This document shows positions 56,848 through 64,000 of a DNA stretch of 64,000 nt, piece after piece. This DNA comes from Myxococcus stipitatus (GTDB taxonomy: Bacteria; Myxococcota; Myxococcia; Myxococcales; Myxococcaceae), in assembly GCF_038561935.1 (NCBI RefSeq), contig NZ_CP102770.1, positions 4,216,001 through 4,280,000 on the forward strand, given 5' to 3'. Every line of letters begins with the position of its first letter. The first letter of the stretch is position 1. The position numbers were made by a program, and so were the translations under genes. Below the pieces are notes generated by a model, which was given only the letters and a program-made list of their open reading frames with translations, was not told where the DNA came from and did no database searches.

Positions 56848-58344
56848 CGCCTGCGGGGTTCCCGAGCCGTTGAGGACTCGCACCGAGCCCTGCTCCAGTC
56901 CGTGCTGTTGCAGCTTGCTGCGCCAGACCTCGAACTCTCCCTCGGACACGAGTCCGAAGGCGCTGAACTTGCCGGTGACGCCCTCGTAGCGGTTGCGGTC
57001 CATCTTCAGTCGGGGCCGGGCCGTGGCGCGCCCCAGCTTCACGAAGCTGGTCATGTCGCGCAGCGTGTTGTCGAAGACGGCCATGTCCGAGACGACCAGC
57101 GGCTCATCCGCCGCCAGCCGCAGGCCGGAGTCCGCCGTCCGCTCGATGTGATTGCCCATCACGCGCACCCCTCGCGCCTTCGCCACGCGGATGCCCTGGC
57201 CGTTGCCCCGGTTCGCGAAGTTGTAGATGTCCATCACCATGTTGTCGCGAATCCCGATGTTGGCTGGGTTGTCCACGGCGGCGAGTCCACCGACGGAGAT
57301 GCCTCGACCGGCCATGAAGATGAGGTTGCCGACGATCTCGATGTTCGTCGCGTCCTCGTGCACGAGGATGGCTTCGGCGGCGGAGGTCTTCGCCTGCCAG
57401 GGATAGCGAGCGAGGTTCGGGAAGCGGAAGAGGACGTTGGACTGGATGAACAGGTTGTCGCACGCCTTGACGTCGATGCCGTTCTCTCCGCAGTCGTACA
57501 TCTGGTTGTGCTCGATGAAGAGCTCGGTGGGGCGGCCGTCGCTGGGCTGGCACTGCACGGCGTCACCCGAGGCATCGTGGATGGTGTTCTCCACGAGGTA
57601 GACCTGGCGCGAGGTGCCTTTCACCGCCACCCCATGGGAGTCCTGGCCGGTGCGGGAGAAGTCGCGAATCTCGTTGCCCTCGATGAGCACGGTGTTCGCA
57701 TTGCTGACGACGACGCCTCCTCCGGCGCGACCTCCATGCAGCAAGGAGTCGGAGAGCTGTGAGCAGCGGGTGGAGCCCTCGAAGAGCGCGGCGAAGGACG
57801 GCCGCTCCTGGACGTCGATGTCCAGGGCCTCGACAATCCAATACGGCTGGCTCAACACCAGCAGGCTTCCGACGTCCGTGCCGCTGGGGACGATGCGAGG
57901 CCTGTAGGGCTGCTCTCCGCGCAGGACGATGGGGGCGGTGGCCGTGCCCGGGCGTGCCTTCGACGTGTTGATGGCGACCTGCTCGGGATACGTCCCGGCG
58001 CGAACCTGGATGATGGTGCCGGGCAGCGCGGCCTGCACCGCGTCCATGATGGTGGAGAAGGGATTGTTGATGGAGCCCAGGGGCTGGCTGGGATTGCGTG
58101 GCCCCTTGTTCGCGACGTGGAGCGTGGGGCCGGTGGCGCTGGCGGCCGAAGGGCACTTGCTCCAGAAGGACTCCTTCGCGCTGAGCGGAGCGACTTGGGC
58201 CTCCTGCTCCGCGCTGGCGAGGGGACTTTCCGAGAGAGGCAGGCGGGGCTCCTCCGCGCCAGGGCCACAGGCCAACGCGAGTGCGGAGATGAGCACCGCG
58301 AAATGACTCTTCAGGAACCTCGGCCCCGTCGACACCTGCACCAT
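56824..58344 (-). CDS. Right-handed beta-helix lipoprotein
   Basis: A 506-residue lipoprotein (lipobox ALAC near residue 26). Parallel beta-helix repeats run from ~80 to 460. Typical rungs are VVSNANTVLIEGNEIRDFSR, VYLVENTIHDASGDAVQC, LFIEHNQMYDCGENGIDVKA, IEIVGNLIFMAGRGISVGG and VRVMGNHIERTADSGLRLA. The opening GPRNPSQPLGSINNPFSTIM with ALPGTIIQVRAGTYPEQVAI is the DUF1565/pectate-lyase-like first rung. Likely a surface polysaccharide-binding or lyase-type protein; catalytic residues cannot be assigned by eye. Confidence 0.85.
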   Translation of the reverse strand: MVQVSTGPRFLKSHFAVLISALALACGPGAEEPRLPLSESPLASAEQEAQVAPLSAKESFWSKCPSAASATGPTLHVANKGPRNPSQPLGSINNPFSTIMDAVQAALPGTIIQVRAGTYPEQVAINTSKARPGTATAPIVLRGEQPYRPRIVPSGTDVGSLLVLSQPYWIVEALDIDVQERPSFAALFEGSTRCSQLSDSLLHGGRAGGGVVVSNANTVLIEGNEIRDFSRTGQDSHGVAVKGTSRQVYLVENTIHDASGDAVQCQPSDGRPTELFIEHNQMYDCGENGIDVKACDNLFIQSNVLFRFPNLARYPWQAKTSAAEAILVHEDATNIEIVGNLIFMAGRGISVGGLAAVDNPANIGIRDNMVMDIYNFANRGNGQGIRVAKARGVRVMGNHIERTADSGLRLAADEPLVVSDMAVFDNTLRDMTSFVKLGRATARPRLKMDRNRYEGVTGKFSAFGLVSEGEFEVWRSKLQQHGLEQGSVRVLNGSGTPQALPPLLGQ

Positions 58345-58539
58345 GTCTCGTCCCCCCGTGGGTTGGTTTATCTATTGCGAGAGGATGTTTTCACCGGGCC
58401 CGCTTTGTTCAAGCGGCCATGCCCCGAAGGGGCACGCGGGATTCACCGGCGGATGCTCGCCGCGCGCGGGCTCACACCCGAGTCCTAGCGTCGTGATGTG
58501 CAACGCGGAGGCAGGCGCCCTCGGAGCCTGTGTGTGTGG
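58345..58539. other. Intergenic region, nothing notable
   Basis: Holds the leader of the beta-helix lipoprotein gene and the end of the cysteine desulfurase transcript. I see no convincing promoter, terminator or small gene. Confidence 0.4.
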
Positions 58540-59685
58540 CTACGCCGAGAGCGCGCGCACCGAGGGGACATGGCGGCGGAGTGCGTCGACGACGCACCTC
58601 ACATCCGCCTCCCGAGTGTCGGGTCCCAGGCTGAATCGCAGACATCCTCGCGCCTGGGCCGGCGTGAGCCCCATGGCCCTGAGCACATGCGACGGCGTCA
58701 GCGTGCCCGACGCGCAGGCCGCGCCCATCGAGACGCAGATGCCCTCCAGGTCCAGCGCGATGAGCAGTGCCTCACCCTCCACGCCGTCGAAGCGCAGGTT
58801 GCTGGTGTTGGGCACGCGAGGCGCGCCCGCACCGTTCACCGTCACCCCGGGCACGCACTCGAGCACCGCGCGCTCGAAGTCATCCCGCAGCGCGCCCACG
58901 CGCTCGGCCATCGACGGCTGCTCGCGGGTGGCCAGCTCCAGCGCGAGGGCGAACGCCTCCGCGTGAGGGATGTTCTGCGTCCCACCCCGCAGGCCCGCTT
59001 CCTGATGGCCGGGGACCAGGGCCCGCACGTCCACGCCCTTGCGCACCACCAGCACACCCGCGCCGGAGGGACCTCCGAACTTGTGTGCCGAGAGCGACAG
59101 GAGATCCGCGTCCACCTCTCGCAGCGACAGCTGCACCTTGCCCGCGGCCTGCACCGCGTCGGTGTGGAAGAGCACGCCGCGCTGACGGCACGCGCGCGCG
59201 ACTTCCGCCGCGGGCTGCACGACGCCCGTCTCGTTGTTGGCCCACATCAGCGAGCACAGCGCCGTGTCGGGTGTCAGCGCCGCGAGCATGTCGTCCGTGC
59301 GCACGCGGCCGTCCGGCCCTGGCGCCACGCGGACCACCTGCGCGCCCTCGCGCTCGAGCTGGGCCGCCGCGCCCAGCAGGGCAGGGTGCTCCACCGCGGT
59401 CGTCACCAGCTTGCGCCGCTCGGGCGACGCACGCGCATTCCAGGCGCCCACGAGCGCCAGTGCATCCGCCTCGCTCCCGGAGCTGGTGAAGCAGATCTCC
59501 TTGGGCTCACAGCCCAGCACACGCGCCACGCGGGCCCGGGCGGCATCGAGTCGCGCGCGAGCCTCGCGGCCCGCCGCATGGACGCTGGATGCGTTGCCAT
59601 GGCCCCCTTGCGAGAAGGCGCGAGCGAGCAGCGAGGCGACCTCCGGCCGGACGGGCGCGGCGGCGTTGTAGTCCCAGTAGATCAC
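58540..59685 (-). CDS. Cysteine desulfurase (NifS/IscS type)
   Basis: A 381-residue PLP enzyme that strips sulfur from cysteine for Fe-S clusters or thio-modified tRNA. PLP lysine K202 (SLSAHKFGGPSGAG); H100 (AVEHPAL); catalytic cysteine C324 in GAACASGTLTPSHVLRAMG, the long-loop class I arrangement. GTG 59685 overlaps the preceding DHH gene stop (GTGA). No iscU or iscR is adjacent, so it may serve a tRNA thiolation or a special acceptor. Confidence 0.92.
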   Translation of the reverse strand: MIYWDYNAAAPVRPEVASLLARAFSQGGHGNASSVHAAGREARARLDAARARVARVLGCEPKEICFTSSGSEADALALVGAWNARASPERRKLVTTAVEHPALLGAAAQLEREGAQVVRVAPGPDGRVRTDDMLAALTPDTALCSLMWANNETGVVQPAAEVARACRQRGVLFHTDAVQAAGKVQLSLREVDADLLSLSAHKFGGPSGAGVLVVRKGVDVRALVPGHQEAGLRGGTQNIPHAEAFALALELATREQPSMAERVGALRDDFERAVLECVPGVTVNGAGAPRVPNTSNLRFDGVEGEALLIALDLEGICVSMGAACASGTLTPSHVLRAMGLTPAQARGCLRFSLGPDTREADVRCVVDALRRHVPSVRALSA

Positions 59686-60800
59686 GCGTCCTGCGCGGAG
59701 AGCAGCGACACGGGACGTTCGTCCGCGACGCCGAAGGCATCCAGGAAGCGGCTCACCAGCTCGCGCTTGAGCGCCTTGCGCTGCGCCGCCTTTCCCGACA
59801 AGGGAAGCCGCGCGCCCGCCATGCTGCCGTGGCCGCCGGACGAGCCGCCGTAGTCCTCGAAGATCTCTCGGATGAGCCGGCCCGCGTTCATCCGGCGGTC
59901 CTTCACCCGCAAGCTGAAGTAGAGCTGGTTGCGGTACGTTCCGAAGGCGAGCGACCACTTCGTGCCCTCGAGGAACATCAGCCGCTCGGCGACCTCCGCC
60001 ACCATGTCCGGGGAGTAGACCTCCTCCAGGTCGGTGACGATGGCGGTGCCGTACACCTTCGCCCGCTCGAAGGCCGTGTGGTACAGCTGGAAGTAGCGCG
60101 CCGGAAGCTCGGGGTGTTCGATCTGCGCGAGCATCGACTTGTCCATGCGCGGAAACAGCCACAGGTAGCTGTCGATGTCCGTCTGCGTCGTCTCGCGGCC
60201 CAGGTCCCGGGTGTCCGCCTTGATGCCGTAGAACAGCGCCGTCGCCACCTCGACCGAGGGCTCCACGCGCGCGGCCCGCAGGTACTCCACCAGCATGGTG
60301 GACGTGGCGCCGAAGTCCCCGCCCACGTCCGCGAAGGGCGCGGAGAGGCTCTCCTCCCGCAGCGGGTGATGGTCCACGACGAGCTGCGCTTCCAGCCGTG
60401 CGGGCAACGAGTGGTTGCCCACCTTGGGCTGCGTATCGACGAGCCCGAAGAGGTCGTACTCGTCGAAGTCGATCTGCGACACGTGGGAGACGGGCAGCCG
60501 CAGCACCTTCACGAAGGCGATGTTCTCCGCCCGGCCGATGATGCCCCCATAGCCCACGTGCGCTTCCACGTCCGCCCGGCGCTCCAGCAGGTGGGCCAGC
60601 GCCACGGCGGCCGCCAGTGAGTCCGGATCAGGATTGTCGTGGGTGAGGATGAGCGCCTTGCGATGCCCCTTCGCCACCTGGAGCAGGCGCTCCAGCTTGT
60701 CACGAGCCGACAAGAGGGCCAGACGTGGTGGCGGAGGCTCCGTCAGCTCGCCCCCGGCTCCCTGGGTACGGCGGCTGTTGAAGGACTGAGTCACGGGCAT
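59682..60800 (-). CDS. DHH-family phosphoesterase (NrnA/oligoribonuclease-PAP phosphatase type)
   Basis: 372 residues. DHH domain: THDNPDPDSLAAAVAL, LVDTQPKVGN, VVDHHPLREE; DHHA1 domain with GGSSGGHGSMAGARLP near 320-335. NrnA-type enzymes degrade 2-5-nt RNA and may dephosphorylate pAp. The DHNPDPD motif replaces the canonical DHDxxD spacing with an Asn, as in related proteins. It is coupled to the cysteine desulfurase by a 4-bp overlap. Confidence 0.88.
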   Translation of the reverse strand: MPVTQSFNSRRTQGAGGELTEPPPPRLALLSARDKLERLLQVAKGHRKALILTHDNPDPDSLAAAVALAHLLERRADVEAHVGYGGIIGRAENIAFVKVLRLPVSHVSQIDFDEYDLFGLVDTQPKVGNHSLPARLEAQLVVDHHPLREESLSAPFADVGGDFGATSTMLVEYLRAARVEPSVEVATALFYGIKADTRDLGRETTQTDIDSYLWLFPRMDKSMLAQIEHPELPARYFQLYHTAFERAKVYGTAIVTDLEEVYSPDMVAEVAERLMFLEGTKWSLAFGTYRNQLYFSLRVKDRRMNAGRLIREIFEDYGGSSGGHGSMAGARLPLSGKAAQRKALKRELVSRFLDAFGVADERPVSLLSAQDA

Positions 60801-60922
60801 GGATGGTCTTCTTTACTTCCTCCGGCACCCAGTTTCGAGATGCCGGATGTTGTCTCCTCGACATTGAGGGCGGGGTGTCTCCCGCACACCAATGTTGCAA
60901 ACGCCCCCACGGACCTTCACGC

Positions 60923-60962
60923 GGGAGCGGAAGGCCGTGTGCCCGGACGCCTTCCCGCTCCC
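60923..60962 (-). terminator. Terminator after the Fic-fold gene
   Basis: A 13-bp stem GGGAGCGG-AAGGC / GCCTT-CCCGCTCCC with one bulged base, flanked by CGCG on both sides. Confidence 0.65.
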
Positions 60963-60973
60963 ACGCGGGCTTG

Positions 60974-61816
60974 CTAGTTGTTGATGGCCTTGTACTTGCG
61001 GCCCATGTCCCTGAAGTACTTGACGCCGTTGTCCAGGGAGTTCTCCATCGCGTCCATCAGCACCGTGCGGAACTGCGCCGCGGGGCCCCGGAAGCACTCG
61101 TAGTAGCGCTGCCGGTCGATGGAGTGGATGACGGCGGGCATGTACCCGTTGCGCAGCAGGATGAGGTTGCTGCACATGCGACCGACCTTCCCGCTGTGCT
61201 CCGTGAACGGGAAGATCTGCAGGAAGTTGTGCTGCACCGTCGCGGCCTGCTTGATGGGATGGAACTCGCGGAACTCGGCGCTGGCCGTGTAGTCCACGAG
61301 CTTCTCCAGCGCGGGTTGGATCTTCGCGGGCTGGTGGATGTCGTGGAAGTACGTGCGGTGCAGCGGCATGTCCTTGCGCAGCCCCGAGCGCTCACGCTCC
61401 TTGGCGAGCTCCTTCTCGGTGCGCTCCCGACGCTCCATGCGCGCGCGCTCGGCCAGGGCCTCGGGCGTGTTGCCGAGGAAGAGGTCGTGCATGCGTTTGA
61501 TGGTGGTGAGCGTGATCTGCGCCTGCTTCTTGGCGCCCGCGGCTTCCTCACGGATGAAGTCGCAGACGGCCTTGTGATTCCGGATCTCGAGCACCACCGG
61601 AATCATGGAGGCCTCGGCGCTGGTGCGTCCGGGATACAGGGCCGCCATCAACTCCTGATGGGTGTAGACCACGCCTTCCAACGCGGCGTCGTGGTAGATC
61701 CACGACATCTCGAAACGCTCGAGGAACTCACGCGCCGGCTGCTTGTCCTTGTAGATCTCGAGGTACTCGCGCAGCGCCTCGTTCTTCTCGTCGATGTCCT
61801 GGTAGCGTTCCTTCAC
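60974..61816 (-). CDS. Fic-fold protein lacking the catalytic histidine
   Basis: 280 residues, all helical. The Fic domain is recognisable: DAALEG near 43-48 at the place of the inhibitory (S/T)xxxE(G/N) helix, EIRNHKAVCDFI, and FHPIKQAATVQHNFLQIFPF followed by TEHSGKVGRMCSNLILLRNG. The canonical HPFxxGNGRxxR reads F202-P-F-T-E-H-S-G-K-V-G-R213: the catalytic His is Phe, the GN pair is HS and the first Arg is Lys. AMP transfer by the usual route should be impossible. A charged coil (120-148) interrupts the fold. GTG 61816 has AAGGAG upstream. Situated after the AAA+ ATPase gene, same strand. Confidence 0.78.
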   Translation of the reverse strand: MKERYQDIDEKNEALREYLEIYKDKQPAREFLERFEMSWIYHDAALEGVVYTHQELMAALYPGRTSAEASMIPVVLEIRNHKAVCDFIREEAAGAKKQAQITLTTIKRMHDLFLGNTPEALAERARMERRERTEKELAKERERSGLRKDMPLHRTYFHDIHQPAKIQPALEKLVDYTASAEFREFHPIKQAATVQHNFLQIFPFTEHSGKVGRMCSNLILLRNGYMPAVIHSIDRQRYYECFRGPAAQFRTVLMDAMENSLDNGVKYFRDMGRKYKAINN

Positions 61817-61932
61817 GGACTGCGGCTCCTTCTTGCGCCGGGCCCCGCAAGGGTGGCCATTGGCGTGCGGCCGAGCGAAACAACGGCACGCGGATTCTAG
61901 AAATTCCGCACGGTTGTAACAACGAATTCCGG

Positions 61933-63270
61933 CTAGAGATTGACGAGGAAGACCTCGCACGCCTGGTCGAGCAGGTCCTTGGACAGGGCCGGCGGAATCT
62001 GCCGGTAGCGGGCGGCGTCCTTGATGAGACCCACCAAGTCCCGAGGATGACAGGCCCGAAGCTGCATCGTCCGGGGCTTGTAGTAGTGCTCGACGAGGTA
62101 CGTGACGGCCTGGTCCACGTAGGGGATGCCCGCTGCCTCGCACACCCGGCGGAAGATCTCCCGGTACGACTCCTCGTCGGGGTTGGTGACCTCGATCTTG
62201 TACTTGATGCGCCGGAGGAAGGCCTCGTCCACCAGCTCCTTCGGGTCCAGATTCGTGGAAAAGACGAGAAGCTGATCAAACGGGATTTCGAACTTCTTGC
62301 CCGTGTGGAGGGTCAGGAAGTCGACCCGCTTCTCCAGGGGGACGATCCAGCGGTTGAGCAGGTCCGTGGGGTGGACCTTCTGGCGGCCGAAGTCGTCGAT
62401 GAGGAGCATGCCGCCGTTGGCCTTCACCTGGAACGGGGCTTCGTAGAAGCGGGTGCTCTCCGAGTAGATGAGGTCCAGCGTCTCCAGCGTGAGCTCGCCG
62501 CCGACGACGACGGCGGGCCTGCGGCAGAGCATCCACCGCTTGTCCATCTCGAAGGTCTGCCGACGGCCGCCGCTGGTGCCACCCATCTCCAGCGCGACGG
62601 GCGTGTGCAGCAGGTGGTCATGCACCTGGATGATTTGATTTCCAATCTCCAGGCAGTGCGGGACGAAGACCTCGCCGCCGAACATGTGGGAGACGGCCTC
62701 GGCCAGGCTCGTCTTGCCGTTGCCGGGCGGGCCGTAGAGGAACAGCGAGCGCCCGGAGTTGACCGCGGGGCCCAGCTTGTCCATCAGCTCCGCGGGGACG
62801 GTGAGGTGGCTGAGCGCCGCCACCAGCTCCTCCTGGCTGACGACGGGCGTCTCCTCGGTCTGGCTGGTGATGAGCGCGTTGTACTGCTCGATGGGGACGG
62901 GCGCGGGGCCCACGTACGTCGTGCGCGTCAGCGCGTCGCGTGCGTACTCGCGGCCCTTCTCCGTGAGGATGAACTCCACCGACGCGCGGCCAAAGCCCTT
63001 GCCGCCCCGCAGGTCCACGAGCTTCTCCGTGGCGAGGAAGTCCACCACGTGCTCGATGACGCCGGGCCAGGGCAGGCACATCTCCTCGGCGATGCCCATG
63101 CCCGTGCCGGTCCCCGCGTAATAGAGGAACTTCAGCGCGATATCCGAGAGCAACCCCATCTTCAGGCCCGTCTCCTCCACCGACTTCGGCTCCGGCGGAG
63201 CGATGTCGAGGATGGATGGGTTCTCGAGCCTGAAGGGATTTTCGTCGTAGACGTGACCGGCGGGAGCCAT
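61933..63270 (-). CDS. AAA+ ATPase with N-terminal winged-helix domain
   Basis: 445 residues. N-terminal ~40-115 looks like a winged helix (LPWPGVIEHVVDFLATEKLV, FGRASVEFILTEKGREYARD). The AAA+ module holds Walker A YGPPGNGKTSLAE (179-191), Walker B MLLIDDFG, sensor-1 VFSTNLDP and an arginine region FLRRIKYKIEV, then a helical lid (HPRDLVGLIKDAARYRQIPP). It resembles the MoxR/ATPases-with-VWA-like regulators. It is the first gene of the pair with the Fic-fold protein (116-bp gap). Substrate unknown. Confidence 0.8.
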   Translation of the reverse strand: MAPAGHVYDENPFRLENPSILDIAPPEPKSVEETGLKMGLLSDIALKFLYYAGTGTGMGIAEEMCLPWPGVIEHVVDFLATEKLVDLRGGKGFGRASVEFILTEKGREYARDALTRTTYVGPAPVPIEQYNALITSQTEETPVVSQEELVAALSHLTVPAELMDKLGPAVNSGRSLFLYGPPGNGKTSLAEAVSHMFGGEVFVPHCLEIGNQIIQVHDHLLHTPVALEMGGTSGGRRQTFEMDKRWMLCRRPAVVVGGELTLETLDLIYSESTRFYEAPFQVKANGGMLLIDDFGRQKVHPTDLLNRWIVPLEKRVDFLTLHTGKKFEIPFDQLLVFSTNLDPKELVDEAFLRRIKYKIEVTNPDEESYREIFRRVCEAAGIPYVDQAVTYLVEHYYKPRTMQLRACHPRDLVGLIKDAARYRQIPPALSKDLLDQACEVFLVNL

Positions 63271-63326
63271 CGGGGCCCTTTTAGCGCAATCCCACGTGGG
63301 GAGGGCACGCGGCGATGGGGGAGGGC

Positions 63327-63360
63327 GGGTGCCCGGTCCTCGTGGGTCCGGGCCCCCCCA
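63327..63360 (-). terminator. Terminator after ilvE
   Basis: A GC-rich stem: GCCCGG/CCGGGC (63331-63336 with 63348-63353) extended by GGGT/CCCC, 11-nt loop. Confidence 0.5.
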
Positions 63361-63366
63361 GGTGCA

Positions 63367-64000
63367 TCACACGTACGTGAGCCACTCCGCGTAGCGCGGC
63401 TCCATGCCTCGGACCGTGCGGAAGTAGGTTTCCTGCACGAACGTACCGATGGGGCCCGGCTTGCCCGCGCCCACCGCGCGGTTGTCCACCTCGCGCACGG
63501 GGGTGATTTCCGCGGCGGTGCCGGTCAGGAAAATCTCGTTACAGATGTACAGCGCGTCACGAGTGAAGGTGACCTCGTCCACGGCGCGGCCACTGTCGCG
63601 GAGAATCTTGAGGACGGTGTCGCGGGTGATGCCGTCCAGGATGGGCGAGGACAAGGGCGGCGTCTTGATGACGCCCTTCTTGTTCACCATGAAGATGTTC
63701 TCGCCGGAGGCCTCGGCGACGAAGCCGCTGATGTCCAGGAGGATGGCCTCGTCGTAGCCCGCCAGCACCGCCTCGCGCTTGGCGAGGATGGAGTTGACGT
63801 ACTGGCCCGAGATCTTCCCGCGCACCATGTTCACGTTGACGTGCATGCGAGTGAAGGAGCTCACCTTCGCGCGGATGCCCTCGCGAACGCCCTTGTCGCC
63901 CAGGTACGCGCCCCAATCCCACGCGGTGATGGCCACGCGCGTGGGGTTCACCGCGCCCAGGCCCATGGCGCCGTCGCCCATGAAGGCCACGGGCCTCAAG
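63367..64000 (-). CDS. ilvE: Branched-chain amino-acid aminotransferase (5' end outside the window)
   Basis: The 3' 211 codons of a class IV PLP aminotransferase. The frame is open to the window edge; the ATG at 63999 is internal. The PLP lysine is in [18 protein letters not shown], matching the AKAGGNYLSS site of E. coli Ilv[21 protein letters not shown] and [14 protein letters not shown] are the family signatures. It transaminates Leu, Ile and Val to and from their keto acids. The first ~100 residues are missing from the window. Confidence 0.93.
   Translation of the reverse strand, partial: LRPVAFMGDGAMGLGAVNPTRVAITAWDWGAYLGDKGVREGIRAKVSSFTRMHVNVNMVRGKISGQYVNSILAKREAVLAGYDEAILLDISGFVAEASGENIFMVNKKGVIKTPPLSSPILDGITRDTVLKILRDSGRAVDEVTFTRDALYICNEIFLTGTAAEITPVREVDNRAVGAGKPGPIGTFVQETYFRTVRGMEPRYAEWLTYV

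Overview
The window looks like chromosomal DNA of a myxobacterium (Myxococcota, Myxococcus/Corallococcus/Pyxidicoccus-like). The base composition is very GC-rich with GC-biased third codon positions. There are many lipoproteins and TPR proteins, a Ser/Thr kinase, two-component parts, a class II ribonucleotide reductase, an RpoH-like sigma factor, and a very large proline/alanine-rich repeat protein. I see no phage, IS element, CRISPR array, tRNA or rRNA. The assignment is inferred from gene content, not from a marker gene.

Layout. 1-4.8 kb: 3' part of a giant two-repeat protein with a GAF-like C-terminus. 4.9-12.1 kb: B12-dependent ribonucleotide reductase (nrdJ), a 594-bp structured non-coding gap, a [2Fe-2S] ferredoxin, a secreted AA10 lytic polysaccharide monooxygenase, a Bax-inhibitor-1 family membrane protein and an ATP-grasp-like protein. 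12.4-16.2 kb: a forward metal-flavoured set (small His/Cys protein, lipoprotein, TPR protein, MerC-type membrane protein). 16.3-18.3 kb: isochorismatase-family hydrolase and a lipoprotein. 18.4-23.8 kb: a six-gene reverse cluster built around a zinc/manganese ABC importer (znuA, znuC, znuB), with an outer-membrane barrel, a His/Cys lipoprotein and a small His/Cys protein related to the one at 12.5 kb. 23.9-30.1 kb: Rieske protein, divergent GTP cyclohydrolase I, FAD-linked oxidase, sigma factor, TPR protein, fatty acyl-CoA ligase. 30.2-34.9 kb: TatA, a degenerate histidine kinase divergent from a response regulator, SCP2 protein, CoA-transferase, secreted unknown. 35.0-39.8 kb: RND efflux operon with its MarR regulator. 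40.1-43.9 kb: acyl-CoA dehydrogenase, small unknowns, RlmE methyltransferase. 43.9-51.4 kb: a 2,012-residue alpha-2-macroglobulin and a secreted EndoU-type nuclease. 51.5-54.5 kb: tyrS, YmdB-type phosphoesterase, 5-formyl-THF cyclo-ligase and a 6S RNA. 54.6-64 kb: TPR protein plus Ser/Thr kinase, beta-helix lipoprotein, cysteine desulfurase plus NrnA-type DHH phosphoesterase, a Fic-fold protein lacking the catalytic His, a winged-helix AAA+ ATPase, and the 3' part of ilvE.

The best leads are: (i) a secreted EndoU nuclease whose catalytic His/His/Lys spacing matches animal XendoU; (ii) a catalytically dead-looking Fic protein next to an AAA+ ATPase; (iii) an expanded zinc-uptake operon with three uncharacterised accessory proteins and a paralogue in a second metal-type cluster; (iv) an operator-like inverted repeat lying between the -35 and -10 boxes of the RND operon that encodes a MarR regulator; (v) a 6S RNA with back-to-back divergent promoters. 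Everything here was read by eye; no database search or folding was run.
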